Part shown: positions 54,799 to 62,928 of the stretch, piece by piece
Numbering within the stretch: the stretch's first letter is position 1
Layout of the letters: the number at the start of each line of letters is the position of its first letter
Source: Sinorhizobium garamanticum
GTDB lineage: Bacteria > Pseudomonadota > Alphaproteobacteria > Rhizobiales > Rhizobiaceae
Assembly (NCBI RefSeq): GCF_029892065.1
Contig: NZ_CP120373.1
Span: forward strand, 3,045,001-3,109,000
DNA: 64,000 nt
Direction: 5' to 3'
Made by a program: the position numbers and the translations under genes
The notes under the pieces: generated by a model
What the model was told of the DNA's origin: nothing
Database searches by the model: none
The model's input: the letters and a program-made list of their open reading frames with translations, nothing else

Positions 54799-54899
54799 GC
54801 AATTCCGGTCGGAAAACCGTTATACACTTTTCCCGGAATTGCTCCTCTAGATTGCGCAATTCCGGACGGAAAACCGCTATACACTTTTCCTGGAATTGC
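54799..54899. repeat. Variable-arm palindromes, two tandem copies
   Basis: Copy one (54799-54842) has arms GCAATTCCGG/CCGGAATTGC; copy two (54856-54899) has GCAATTCC/GGAATTGC. Both keep GGAAAACCG and TACACTTTTCC. They end 19 bases before the GreA-like start, hence in its leader. Confidence 0.8.
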
Positions 54900-54917
54900 T
54901 TGAAACGGAGTTCGATC

Positions 54918-55415
54918 GTGAGCGTTGCCTTCGTCAAGGAAGAAAGTGCCGAAACGGCTGCGGAAACCCTGCTGCCCGACCGTGCGATTTCGCCCCATCC
55001 GAACCTTGTCACGGAAGCGGGGTTGAAGGCGCTCGAAATGCAGCTTAGGCAAGCGCGCGAGGCCTATGATGCGACAAGCGCGATTGAGGACGTGAATGAA
55101 CGGCGGCGGCAGGCGGCAAACCCCTTGCGTGACCTGCGCTACTTTGCCGAACGCGTTCGTACGGCCCAGCTTGTCCCGGACCCGACGTCGAACGACACGG
55201 TTGCCTTCGGCAGCACGGTCACTTTCAGCCGCGACGACGGACGGGTGCAGACCTATCGGATCGTGGGCGAAGACGAAGCCGATCCCAAGGCCGGATCGAT
55301 TTCCTACGTCTCGCCGGTCGCAAGGATCCTCATGGGCAAGGCCGTCGGCGATGTCGTGAGCGTGGGCGATCACGAGCTCGAGGTCATCGCGATCTCGGCA
55401 GCGCCGCGCGTCTGA
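54918..55415 (+). CDS. GreA/GreB-like transcription factor
   Basis: A GTG start at 54918 has CGGAG seven bases upstream; the longer upstream frame consists of palindrome sequence. The 165-residue protein has a coiled-coil-forming N-terminal part (LVTEAGLKALEMQLRQAREA) and the FKBP-like C-terminal domain (DTVAFGSTVTFSRDDG, then ARILMGKAVGDVVSV). It resembles GreA, which rescues backtracked RNA polymerase, but the acidic tip is not clearly recognisable, so it could be a Gre paralogue of altered function. Confidence 0.8.
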   Translation: MSVAFVKEESAETAAETLLPDRAISPHPNLVTEAGLKALEMQLRQAREAYDATSAIEDVNERRRQAANPLRDLRYFAERVRTAQLVPDPTSNDTVAFGSTVTFSRDDGRVQTYRIVGEDEADPKAGSISYVSPVARILMGKAVGDVVSVGDHELEVIAISAAPRV

Positions 55416-55590
55416 TCACATTACACGACAGTAGCGTAGCTGGTTTTGCGGACCCTTTTTTCCCTCGTAAAGACAGTTGAGCCTTGACGATGGCGACCCC
55501 GCCTTTCCTCATCAAGTCGGTCGATCTAAAGCGCGTCGCGTTCAATCGGACTCATAGAAGGGCCCGCCACGTGGCGGCGCGAGCGGCTGC

Positions 55591-55860
55591 TCAGTAGCGG
55601 TAATATCCGTAGACCGGGCGAGCGCGCTTGCACTTGATCTCTTCCTTGTACTCGTCGTCGTCCCACTTCCGCTCGATCTTGCACCGGCCGCGACGATATT
55701 CTTCCTTGTAGGCCCGGCGCTCATATCGGGGTTCATCGTAATACCCGCCCCAACGCCAGCGCCCATGGCCGCTTTCGTCCTTCCAGGGATCGGCCAATGC
55801 GCTCCCGGCGCATGCCGTGAGTGCCACGCCAACTGCGGCTGCAATGGTCAAAAACTTCAT
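55591..55860 (-). CDS. Small exported basic protein
   Basis: The 89-residue product has a signal peptide (FLTIAAAVGVALTACAGSALA) and a mature region rich in Arg, Lys, Tyr and Trp with two cysteines (GRCKIERKWDDDEYKEEIKC), likely one disulfide. Function unknown. Confidence 0.75.
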   Translation of the reverse strand: MKFLTIAAAVGVALTACAGSALADPWKDESGHGRWRWGGYYDEPRYERRAYKEEYRRGRCKIERKWDDDEYKEEIKCKRARPVYGYYRY

Positions 55861-55901
55861 GGCTCGGGCTCCTTCTTCATTATCCAGATCAACGCATTGG
55901 C

Positions 55902-56010
55902 TTGCTGCATGTTTCCTTGAATCGTAGCCGATTTAAGGCTGAAACATGCGGTAGCTCAAAATGCTACAGCGTCCTTCGCGCGTCTGATCAGACGCGCGAA
56001 GCTCCTGTAG
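55902..56010. repeat. RIME-like double-hairpin element
   Basis: TGCTGCATGTTTCCTTGAAT...GATTTAAGG, then CTACAGCGTCC with GCGCGTCTGATCAGACGCGC and CTGTAG. Confidence 0.8.
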
Positions 56011-56074
56011 TTTCGGGGATCGATCCTGAACCTCAGATGAAGAGCTTTGCGAACGAGCGCGCCCGGACAGCACG

Positions 56075-56389
56075 TCAATACTTCGAGTTGTCGTATTTTC
56101 TGTCGCAATCCGGCACGGCTGAGCGGCGCGGAGAGGACACGAGTTTCAGGGCAGGGGCTGTCGCTGATGGAGGTATCGTGCCGGGCGGTGCGGGTTTTGC
56201 CTCGACGGCGTCATGGCCGAGTTCCTGTTCGAGCGCCGCGGCGATCTTCTTCAGCATCTCCCGGACGCGGAAGGCATGCCGGGCGGCGGCCTCGGCCTCG
56301 GTCGCGTAATAGGCGGCGCTCATCGCCTCGATCAGGTTCAAGGCGGCGAGATTGACGACGGCGTAGGTTTCGGCGCGCATGACCAACAC
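56075..56389 (-). CDS. Helical hypothetical protein of the prophage-like module
   Basis: The 104-residue product is helical (AALNLIEAMSAAYYATEAEA) and has no signal peptide. It begins right after the preceding gene's stop, so both are one unit. Unknown function. Confidence 0.55.
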   Translation of the reverse strand: MLVMRAETYAVVNLAALNLIEAMSAAYYATEAEAAARHAFRVREMLKKIAAALEQELGHDAVEAKPAPPGTIPPSATAPALKLVSSPRRSAVPDCDRKYDNSKY

Positions 56390-56704
56390 CTAGAACTGCT
56401 GGCGATGATTGTGGGTGCCGACGAGGCGCTGGTCGCGGCCGGTGCCGCCGACGGAAAATTCGCGCTCGCGGTTGAGGTCGAAGAAGGCGTCGTCGGTAAG
56501 CTCGGAGGCGGGCAGGGCCTCGCGCTGGAACACATTGCCATCGGCGCCGAGATGCCAGGCGAGCGAGGCGAGGCTGGAATAGACGCTTAACAGAAAGGTC
56601 TTCAGCGCCTGCTGGTTCTCGGCATCGCTCGACCGGCGAAGATCGGCGGCAAAGAGTTCATCGACATGGCCGTGCAGGCCGGATTTTATCGTGAGGATTG
56701 ACAT
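56390..56704 (-). CDS. Hypothetical protein, controlled by operator array
   Basis: A start at 56704 (MSILTIKSGLHGHVDELF) is preferred over an upstream ATG with low-quality sequence. The 104-residue product is helical with a late beta part. It is the first gene leftward of the CGTGTTG array, and so a probable target of the S24-type repressor. Confidence 0.55.
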   Translation of the reverse strand: MSILTIKSGLHGHVDELFAADLRRSSDAENQQALKTFLLSVYSSLASLAWHLGADGNVFQREALPASELTDDAFFDLNREREFSVGGTGRDQRLVGTHNHRQQF

Positions 56705-56763
56705 GCGGCCGCAGCGCTCTCCCGGTCTCCGATGGGCCGGGCGGGCGCATCGGTCATGTTGTT

Positions 56764-56837
56764 CGTGTTGAACAGAACATTCCATGCGACACGAATAGTG
56801 TCAACACGGAGCGTGTTGTTTTCGTGTTGCCGACACG
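56764..56837. promoter_or_regulatory. Operator array with CGTGTTG heptamers
   Basis: CGTGTTG or its complement occurs at 56764, 56802, 56812 and 56823. Three short inverted repeats abut: GACACGAATAGTGTC (56788-56802), AACACGGAGCGTGTT (56803-56817) and CGTGTTGCCGACACG (56823-56837). The same nonamer CGTGTTGCC occurs in reverse at 58033-58041 beside the repressor gene. Confidence 0.55.
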
Positions 56838-56937
56838 GTTTGTGTTTGATGAGGAATTGGGGGCCTCAGCAGTCATTCATGCGCTGTCAAAGCGGCGAGG
56901 CTGTATCTCCGCAACGGGCCATCGGCTGGCCGTCTTT

Positions 56938-57203
56938 GGATCCTCGGGTCAAGCCTGAGGATGACGGAGGGAGTGTGGGACATGCACGCACACGGCCCCG
57001 TGAATGGAGCGAAGGTGCAGGAACGAGGGCGCGCTTTGTTCTCGTGCATCAGAGACTCAACTGACTTGATAGGGGCGACGTGGCTTTCCTTGTCCGTCAT
57101 CCTCGGGCTTGACCCGAGGATCCAGAATCGGTCGGCCGATTTTAGTTTGCAGCGCGCCATCGGCTGCCGGTGTTTGGATCCTCGGGTCAAGCCCGAGGAT
57201 GAC
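56938..57203. repeat. CCTCGGGCTTGACCCGAGG family, three copies
   Basis: Copies at 56938-56966, 57096-57125 and 57176-57203. Each is a hairpin CCTCGGGxxxxCCCGAGG with GATCC at one end and GATGAC at the other; the middle copy is inverted relative to the others. The family recurs near 63.1 kb. Confidence 0.75.
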
Positions 57204-57279
57204 GACGGAGTGCGGGAGACATGGATGCCGACGGCCCTCGTGATTGGAGCGAAGGCGCGCCAGCCGCGCCCGCGCCCCC

Positions 57280-57963
57280 TCACGCGTTCCCGGCGAGCGC
57301 GATGTAATGGACGCTGTGGACCGTGTTGGCGTCGAAGCGGAGTTCCTTCGGCGGGTTGAACTGCTCGAGCACCAGTTCGGCGGTGTTGTGGCGGACGAAT
57401 TTCTTGACATAGGCGAGCAGCGCGCCGTTTTCTTCGAGCCGGATTTGGGCGATCACATAGTCGCCGCGCCTCACCGGGCGCTTGGGGTCGACGAAGCAGA
57501 TCTCGCCGTCCTCGTAGCGCGGAGACATGGAATCGCCGGAAACCGAGACGGCGTAGGCGCCGGAAATGTCCGAGAGGGTCGGCGGCGCCATGACTTCGTA
57601 CAACACATTGCCATTCATTAGGAATTCACCATCCACTCCGCCGACGGCCTGGCCGAAGACGGGGATCTTTTTGCCCTGGCCGACGAGCGGGGTGAGAAGC
57701 GTACCGTTCGGCTCGGCGATCCCCACAGGCCCCGCGGGCGCAGTACCGTTGCCGGTCCGGCGGTCGCCGGCCAAGAGCCACAGCGGATCGACGTTGAAGC
57801 GGCGGCCGTAGATCTCGGCCTCGGCGAGCTCAAAGTCGTTCTGCCCGTTTTCGTGGGCGCGATAGGTCGAAGCGACGATGCCAAGCGCGTTGGCGGCATC
57901 GGAGGCAAACTGATAGCCGGCCTTCTGGCGCGCTTCGCGCAATCTTTCAGCTTTGTCGCTCAT
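57280..57963 (-). CDS. S24-type (CI/LexA-like) phage repressor
   Basis: The start at 57963 (MSDKAERLREARQKAG) is preferred over an upstream ATG. The 227-residue protein has an N-terminal HTH (about 5-62) and a C-terminal S24 peptidase domain with Ser145 in VSGDSMSPRYEDG and Lys187/188 in LLAYVKKFV. It should repress the module and, if cleaved after DNA damage, release it. An obvious Ala-Gly cleavage site is not seen; AVGG near 106 is a candidate. Confidence 0.85.
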   Translation of the reverse strand: MSDKAERLREARQKAGYQFASDAANALGIVASTYRAHENGQNDFELAEAEIYGRRFNVDPLWLLAGDRRTGNGTAPAGPVGIAEPNGTLLTPLVGQGKKIPVFGQAVGGVDGEFLMNGNVLYEVMAPPTLSDISGAYAVSVSGDSMSPRYEDGEICFVDPKRPVRRGDYVIAQIRLEENGALLAYVKKFVRHNTAELVLEQFNPPKELRFDANTVHSVHYIALAGNA

Positions 57964-58024
57964 GGCTCGGAACATGTTTCTCGCTCGTGGTTCGGAACAT
58001 AGCGACATGAATAACACAAATCAT

Positions 58025-58041
58025 GTTGACATGGCAACACG
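58025..58041. promoter_or_regulatory. Operator-like palindrome upstream of the repressor
   Basis: GTTGACATGGCAAC is symmetrical at twelve of fourteen positions and runs into CAACACG, the complement of the CGTGTTG heptamer. It lies about 60 bp before the repressor start, between the divergent transcripts. Confidence 0.5.
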
Positions 58042-58278
58042 AACGATGTCATTCATGACGGCATGGAAATGCGGAACAACGGAGGGCGGTGATGAAGAGG
58101 CGGCAGCGTAAGATTTTACTGACCTTCGTCCGGCTTGCGCCTTTCAAGCCTTCGGCGATGCCCTAGATCAGCTTGAGGGCGTCCGCTGCGATGCCCAAAG
58201 GGGGAAGGGCGATCTTCCCGATATTTGAGGTGTGGGCGGAGGCGGAAGTCCGCTTCGTAAATCTGCGCGCCCAAGTTT

Positions 58279-58481
58279 CTCGGAGTGCGGGTGCGAACGG
58301 AAAGCGCCTTCGCACGTTCCCCGAGGATGGGGGTGCAGGTCTCGCACTTTTCCTGCACCCCGGGGTCTCTTGGGTGTGCGGGGCGCGGATGGAAAACCGC
58401 TTCGCACTTTTCCTGCACCCCGGGTTGCTTGGGGATGCGGGGTGCGGACGGAAAACCGCTTCGCACTTTTCCTGCACCCGC
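58279..58481. repeat. Variable-arm palindromes, four tandem copies
   Basis: Copies lie at about 58279-58325 (arms CTCGG/CCGAG), 58330-58361 (GGGGTGCA/TGCACCCC, short form), 58378-58411 (arms diverged) and 58440-58479 (GGGTGC/GCACCC). The CGGAAAACCGCTTCGCACTT core is shared by the last two. Confidence 0.7.
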
Positions 58482-58486
58482 AGGAA

Positions 58487-58635
58487 CTGATCGCCGCTCT
58501 CCTCCCCGGCGATCAGCGCGAAGCCCTGTCGGCTGGACCTCAACCGACAGGGCTTCGCACCCGAACCAGATGTCGCCCGGCCGCGGCCGGGCGGATGAGG
58601 AAGGAGGTCCCGCCGGCCGGCTCGGCCCGAGCGGG
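58487..58635. other. Cluster of strong hairpins beside the replication genes
   Basis: Hairpin 1 has arms CTGATCGCCG/CGGCGATCAG (58487-58516). Hairpin 2 has fifteen-base arms GCGAAGCCCTGTCGG/CCGACAGGGCTTCGC (58518-58558). Next is the perfect palindrome CGCCCGGCCGCGGCCGGGCG (58574-58593), then a weaker nested TCCCGC/GCGGGA. No T run follows any, so terminators are unlikely. An origin or RNA control element is possible. Confidence 0.5.
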
Positions 58636-58829
58636 AATTCGAGAACATCGATGGATTGCGCAGCGAAGTCGGCGCCGCGGCGGGGAAGTCCGCGCGGGGC
58701 AGGATGTGGCGCGTCCTTGCGTGATCTCTTGTGATTTCTTGGAGCGGCGCGCCGGTCCGGGAGTGATGTGGAAATTCCAACGGTGGCGGCGCCAAGGCGC
58801 GGCGCTGCGCGTGAAAGGCGGATGGCAGG

Positions 58830-60185
58830 ATGAGGGGAGCGGCATTGCGGATCTCGGCGATCGTCGAGGCGCTGGTGGAGGCGGGGGCGACGCCGGAGAT
58901 GATCCTTTCGGCGGTCTCGGTCGCCGAGGTTGGTGCGCTCGACGCTTTGGAGCGCCGCCGCGCGTCCGACCGCGCCCGCCAGCAGCGTCGCCGGCAAAGG
59001 CTGGCGCGCGAGGAGGGAACGGAAGGCGAAGGGCTGGATGGGCGTCACGGGACGGCCGGTGACAGCCACGTGACGGAGCGTGACGCCCCCCTTCCCGATA
59101 AAGAAAGGTCCCCCGCACCCCCTAAAGAAATTAACCCAACCCCAAACCCAACAGCCGCGGGGCCGGTCGTTGCTGGCCGGATCGTGTCTGGCACGACCCT
59201 CGGCGCAACACACGGGGCTGGACACGGGGCTGGCGAAATTCCCGCTGGCCCGAACCCGACTGCCCCAGGCCTTCGGCACCCCGATGCGCGGGGCGACGCC
59301 GCCGGGATGCTTCCGGCCGGCCGACGAGAAGGCGCGTCTCAGCGGGCCGAGCGTCGGGAAGGCCATCCGGAGGTGGGACATGGCGAGGCCGCCTGCCGGG
59401 AGGCGGAGTATCGGTGCGTCACTGGCGCGACACTCGGCGCTGCACGCCGGGCTGGCGAAAGTCCCGCTGGCCAGAGCCCAGCTGCCCCGGACCTCCGACT
59501 CCCTGTCGCGCGGGGCGACACCGCTCGGGTTTTCCCGGCGGCACTCCGAGAAGGCGAGCCCTCGCAGCCTGAGCATCGTGGCGCCGCAACGGAGGGCGGG
59601 CACCGGGAGATGGGGCATGGCGAGGCCGCCTACCGGGAGGCGGCGTATCGGGACGGGCGTCGCGAGATCGGAGAGGCTGCGCATCGGGACGGCGAAAGCC
59701 TGGCATGTGCGCGCGTACAAGCTGAGCATCGGCAGCCCACGAATCGGCAAGCCAACAGGGGCGGGGCCAACAGGGGCGGGGCCAATCGGGGTGAGGGCAG
59801 GCGGCGGGGGACGCGGCTGCCCGACGCTTTCGTGCCCGACTGGGAATTCGCGGCGGGCAAAGGTTTCGGCCGGGCGGCGGCGGAGGCCGAGTTTGAGAAA
59901 TTCCGCGACTACTGGCGCGCCAAGGCCGGGCGCGAGGCGACCAAGCTCGACTGGCAGGCGACCTGGCGCAACTGGATCCGCAATGCCGGGCGGCCACGGG
60001 CCTTCGGCGGGCGGGCGCCGCCTGGTCGGGTCGACGGGAAGGGCAATTTCAGGGCGCACAATTTCAGGGCGCATCAGGACGAGGTGCAACGCGAACTCGA
60101 CAGGGTATTGGGACGGGCAGGCGATGACGACTTTACCGGCACGACTTTCGAACTTGAACGAAGAGATTGGCAGGCTCGCCGATAG
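58830..60185 (+). CDS. Phage-like replication protein with expanded low-complexity linker
   Basis: The 451-residue protein has an N-terminal helical part (LRISAIVEALVEAGATPEMI) followed by a basic segment (RARQQRRRQRLAREEG), and a C-terminal DnaT/Rep-like domain: LPDAFVPDWEFAAGKGFGRA, FEKFRDYWRAKAGREATKLD and WQATWRNWIRNAG. Residues about 120-310 form a Gly/Ala/Arg/Glu-rich linker built from two imperfect tandem units of roughly 225 bases (59190-59413 and 59414-59650). Near 59755 a 15-base unit GCCAACAGGGGCGGG is repeated. The opposite-strand 801-codon frame is a shadow of its GC-rich sequence. Confidence 0.7.
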   Translation: MRGAALRISAIVEALVEAGATPEMILSAVSVAEVGALDALERRRASDRARQQRRRQRLAREEGTEGEGLDGRHGTAGDSHVTERDAPLPDKERSPAPPKEINPTPNPTAAGPVVAGRIVSGTTLGATHGAGHGAGEIPAGPNPTAPGLRHPDARGDAAGMLPAGRREGASQRAERREGHPEVGHGEAACREAEYRCVTGATLGAARRAGESPAGQSPAAPDLRLPVARGDTARVFPAALREGEPSQPEHRGAATEGGHREMGHGEAAYREAAYRDGRREIGEAAHRDGESLACARVQAEHRQPTNRQANRGGANRGGANRGEGRRRGTRLPDAFVPDWEFAAGKGFGRAAAEAEFEKFRDYWRAKAGREATKLDWQATWRNWIRNAGRPRAFGGRAPPGRVDGKGNFRAHNFRAHQDEVQRELDRVLGRAGDDDFTGTTFELERRDWQARR

Positions 60186-60666
60186 GCTGAAGCCGGCGGG
60201 GCCGGAGCGCGTGGCCGAGTGCCTCGACGCGCTGAAGCGCGGCGGCATGGCGGCGCCGGCGGCAATCGCGCCCGGCGATTTCCTGCGCGAATACACGCTT
60301 GCGCTTTCGAACGTGCCGGCATGCGGGCTGATGGCGGCGATCGTGAAGCTGAAGCGCGGCGAATATGCCACCGTGAAGCCCGCCTTCATGCCCTTGCCGG
60401 CGGAGCTCGCCGCGCTCGCCCGAAAGGAGTCGCTCGGCGTCCGGGAGGACATGGCCCGGGCGCGGGCGATGGTGGAGACCTTGCACGCGCTATCGCGACC
60501 CGAGCCATCGCCGGAAAGCAAGGCGCGGGTGCGGGCGCTTCACGCCCGGTTTCGCGCGCAGGTGACTGCGGATCGGGCCGAGGCCACGCCGCCTTCGGCC
60601 GAGCGGGGCGCCGGCGGCCAAAAGGCCGTGCTGCCGGCATCGCCCTTGCCGGAGCAGGGTCAATGA
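60124..60666 (+). CDS. Prophage-like hypothetical protein
   Basis: A start at 60124 inside the 3' end of the replication gene gives 180 residues: LNEEIGRLADRLKPAGPERV, AECLDALKRGGMAAPAA, PACGLMAAIVKLKRGEY and FMPLPAELAALARKES. This pattern is known from rhizobial prophage regions. The 62-bp overlap suggests coupled translation. Probably a replication accessory; function unknown. Confidence 0.65.
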   Translation: MTTLPARLSNLNEEIGRLADRLKPAGPERVAECLDALKRGGMAAPAAIAPGDFLREYTLALSNVPACGLMAAIVKLKRGEYATVKPAFMPLPAELAALARKESLGVREDMARARAMVETLHALSRPEPSPESKARVRALHARFRAQVTADRAEATPPSAERGAGGQKAVLPASPLPEQGQ

Positions 60667-60701
60667 CGGAGGGACGCTCGGTTGGGCCTCACACCGCGCA
60701 T

Positions 60702-60877
60702 CTCATTCCTGTGTCACAGGAATCCTGTGCGCCCAAGTCCTTGGACGCGGGAGAATCTTGCGCGGAGCGGGATGGTGGCGCCACTTTCGCAGCGTCGGTG
60801 TTTGGCCAGACGGGGTCATTCACGGCGCGGACGCGCCGTGGCTGGATTCCTGTGACGAGCACAGGAATGAGGGAGTT
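60702..60877. repeat. CACAGGAATCCAG palindrome family pair
   Basis: Left copy is shortened (CATTCCTGTGTCACAGGAAT); right copy has CACGGCGCGGACGCGCCGTG and CTGTGACGAGCACAGG. The enclosed AGTCCTTGGACGCGGGAGAA is nearly repeated at 61.25 kb. Confidence 0.7.
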
Positions 60878-61130
60878 CTAGAATGTTGGCCGCACGAGAC
60901 AGGTGCAGGGGATGACGGGGTCCCCGAGGTTGGCCGCACAAGACAAGCACAGGAATGACGGAGTGCTGGGTTGGGCGCGCAAGACGGGAGCAGGGATGAG
61001 GGAGTCCCGGGTGTGGTCACCCAAGACGGGAGCAGGGATAAGGGAGTGCTGGGTTGGGCGCACAAGACGGGCAGAGGCATGACGCGGTCCCGGGTTGGCC
61101 ACAAGACGGGTGCAGGGGATGGCGAAATGC
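60854..61130. repeat. Minisatellite of about 41-base units
   Basis: Units anchored on GACGAG, GAGAC or AAGAC occur at 60854, 60896, 60940, 60981, 61023, 61064 and 61103, spaced 39 to 44 bases. Each has the form GGTTGGGCGCACAAGACGGG then AGCAGGGATGAGGGAGT. The first unit is the end of the CACAGGAATCC element itself, so the array seems to have grown from it. Confidence 0.7.
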
Positions 61131-61204
61131 TTGGGCGCACAGAGCATCAACGGCCGAGCATGCCTCGGCTGGGTCGGTCTTGCACAGCCGCAGCGCCACC
61201 CTTC

Positions 61205-61377
61205 CCTCATTCCTGTGCTCGTCACAGGAATCCAGTGCGCCCAAGTCCTTGGGCGCGGGAGAATCTTGCGCGGAGCGGAATGGTGGCGCCGCATTCGCAG
61301 CGTCATTCAGACGGAGTCATTCACGGCGCGGACGCGCCGTGGCTGGATTCCTGTGACGAGCACAGGAATGAGGGAGA
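61205..61377. repeat. CACAGGAATCCAG palindrome family pair
   Basis: CATTCCTGTGCTCGTCACAG and the inverse CTGTGACGAGCACAGG enclose AAGTCCTTGGGCGCGGGAGA; almost a copy of the 60.70-60.88 kb pair in the same orientation. Confidence 0.7.
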
Positions 61378-61547
61378 TCTGGGGTTGGCTGCACGAGAAG
61401 GGTGCAGGGATGACGGTGTTCTCGGTCGCAGGACGGAGGGAGGCTAAGCGAATTTCTTTAGCCGGCGAAATAATTGAGCCCTCAATGGGCGCGCGAAAAC
61501 ACGAAACGAGGCCGGCGGCAGCGTCGGCAGGGAAACGGGAGTAAGCA

Positions 61548-62057
61548 ATGACGAACCATTCGGAAGGCACGCAGTCGCAACTCATGCGCCTCACCCGGCA
61601 CTACAGCGCTGTGCGCGAGCGGCTGGTGCGGCCGGCAAACGCGGTCGTTTCGGCCGCCGCGGCGGCGGAACTCGAAAGGCGGCTTCAAGCACTTGCCGGG
61701 GACAACGCCGCGAAGGCGCGGCGGATCGCGGCGCTCGAGACGGAGCTCGCCGATGCCGGGGCGCGGCTGATCGCGCAGGCGCAGGCGCTTCTTGGGCAAC
61801 GGGCGGGCGAGGAGGCCGAGCACGTGCCGGCGGTCGAGGCGATCGTCGCGGCCGTGCTCGAACGTTTCCCGGGGATCACCTGGGAGGACATCATCAGCGT
61901 GCGCCGCGAGCGCCGGCTGGTCGAGCCCCGGCACGCCTGCATGCGCGCGGTTTACGACGCCCGCAAGGACCTCTCGCTGCTCTCGATCGGCCGCATCTTC
62001 CGCCGCAAGCACACGACCGTGCTCGGCGTCGTGCAGCGGCGATCGGCGGATGCGTGA
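61548..62057 (+). CDS. DnaA C-terminal-domain (Bac_DnaA_C) protein
   Basis: The 169-residue protein has an alanine-rich helical N-terminal half and then a DnaA domain-IV-like region: FPGITWEDIISVRRERRLVE, PRHACMRAVYDARKDLSLLS and IGRIFRRKHTTVLGVVQRR. The last holds the DnaA-box-reading helix (KHTTVLGV). The AAA+ part is missing. It likely binds an origin or a regulatory DnaA-type site for the prophage-like module. Confidence 0.85.
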   Translation: MTNHSEGTQSQLMRLTRHYSAVRERLVRPANAVVSAAAAAELERRLQALAGDNAAKARRIAALETELADAGARLIAQAQALLGQRAGEEAEHVPAVEAIVAAVLERFPGITWEDIISVRRERRLVEPRHACMRAVYDARKDLSLLSIGRIFRRKHTTVLGVVQRRSADA

Positions 62058-62144
62058 GTCGGCTGTGGCCCTGGCGATTGCCGCAAGCGTTTCAAGGGTT
62101 TGCGCTTGGTTTCAGAGAAATCGATTCATGTTCTCCCGCCTCCG

Positions 62145-62289
62145 CCGGGGCCCAGAGCCGCACACTTTCCTCACCCCGCTTTCTTTGCCGGCGCGGGGTG
62201 GGACGGAAACCGCACACACTTTTCCTCACCCCGCTTCCTTGCTGACGCGGGGTGGAACGGAAAACCGCTTCACATTTTTCCTACCCCGC
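62145..62289. repeat. Variable-arm palindromes, three tandem copies
   Basis: Copies at about 62145-62178 (short), 62193-62234 (arms GCGGGGTG/CACCCCGC) and 62247-62289 (GCGGGGT/ACCCCGC). They end 18 bases before the start of the following gene. Confidence 0.75.
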
Positions 62290-62307
62290 TTTGAAAGGAC
62301 CCCGAAA

Positions 62308-62928
62308 ATGACGAGCAAAGCCCAGAAACTGCGTGCAAAGCGCAAGGCCCAGCTTGGACGCCCGCGCAAGGTGAATGCCGCGCGCTTCGCCTGCGGCAAG
62401 ATCCGGCCGGAATGGTCGAGACAGGAGAGCGAGAGGCAAGCGACGGCGGTGGCGCTCGCGGCGCGCAAGCGCATGCACGGGCTGGACACGACGAGCGCCT
62501 TTGCCGGCTACACGCTCGGCCGCCTGTTCCTCGACGGCCGCATCACCGCCGAGCAGCGCGAGGCCGGCGACGACTATGCCGTGGCGATGGCGCGCTACTA
62601 TCACCTGAACGGCATTCCCTATCCGAGCGCACGCGCCCAGGCGCTCGACCGCGTCGCCGGGCACCCCGGCGAGACGACCGAGGAGCGCGCCCGCATCGCG
62701 CGCAAAGCCGCCGACCGCATGATGCGGCTCGACGGCGTGCTTTCCGGATGCGCGGAAGGGCGGCAGGTGAAAACCACGGTCTTCAACGTCTGCGTCATGG
62801 ACTACGAGGGCCTGCGGCTGATGCCGGAACCGCAACTCGCATGGCTGAAACGCGGGCTGAATGCGCTCCTTTTCGACAAGGGCTTGCGCGAATGTGGGGA
62901 GGGGGATCGTTCGTTTGAGCGCGGATAG
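62308..62928 (+). CDS. Prophage-like hypothetical protein
   Basis: A start at 62308 follows GAAAGGACC. The 206-residue basic protein starts MTSKAQKLRAKRKAQLGRPR. It has AFAGYTLGRLFLDGRITAEQ and a C-terminal HTH-like stretch. Related proteins are frequent in rhizobial prophage regions next to replication and regulator genes. Function unknown. Confidence 0.65.
   Translation: MTSKAQKLRAKRKAQLGRPRKVNAARFACGKIRPEWSRQESERQATAVALAARKRMHGLDTTSAFAGYTLGRLFLDGRITAEQREAGDDYAVAMARYYHLNGIPYPSARAQALDRVAGHPGETTEERARIARKAADRMMRLDGVLSGCAEGRQVKTTVFNVCVMDYEGLRLMPEPQLAWLKRGLNALLFDKGLRECGEGDRSFERG

Larger units (their letters stand above)
60667..61547. other. Repeat island between prophage-like genes
   Basis: No gene is supported. 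The stretch consists of two inverted pairs of the CACAGGAATCC family around a tandem array of about 41-base units. Confidence 0.6.

Noticed and set aside
54490..54917. Frames upstream of the GreA-like start on both strands
   Set aside because: They translate the two variable-arm palindromes (repeated EKCxxVFRPEL phrases), a well-known annotation artefact of such repeats.
58092..58166. 24-codon frame after GGAGGGCGGTG, divergent from the repressor
   Set aside because: Too short for a Cro-type protein and no HTH; may be a leader but cannot be supported.
58116..60521. 801-codon leftward frame
   Set aside because: It lies over the tandem palindromes and the opposite-strand replication gene, has proline/arginine-rich text with no domain, and its C-terminal part is palindrome sequence.
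60854..61130. Possible CRISPR array
   Set aside because: The units are contiguous, 39-44 bases with no unique spacers between identical repeats, and no cas genes are present. It is a minisatellite.
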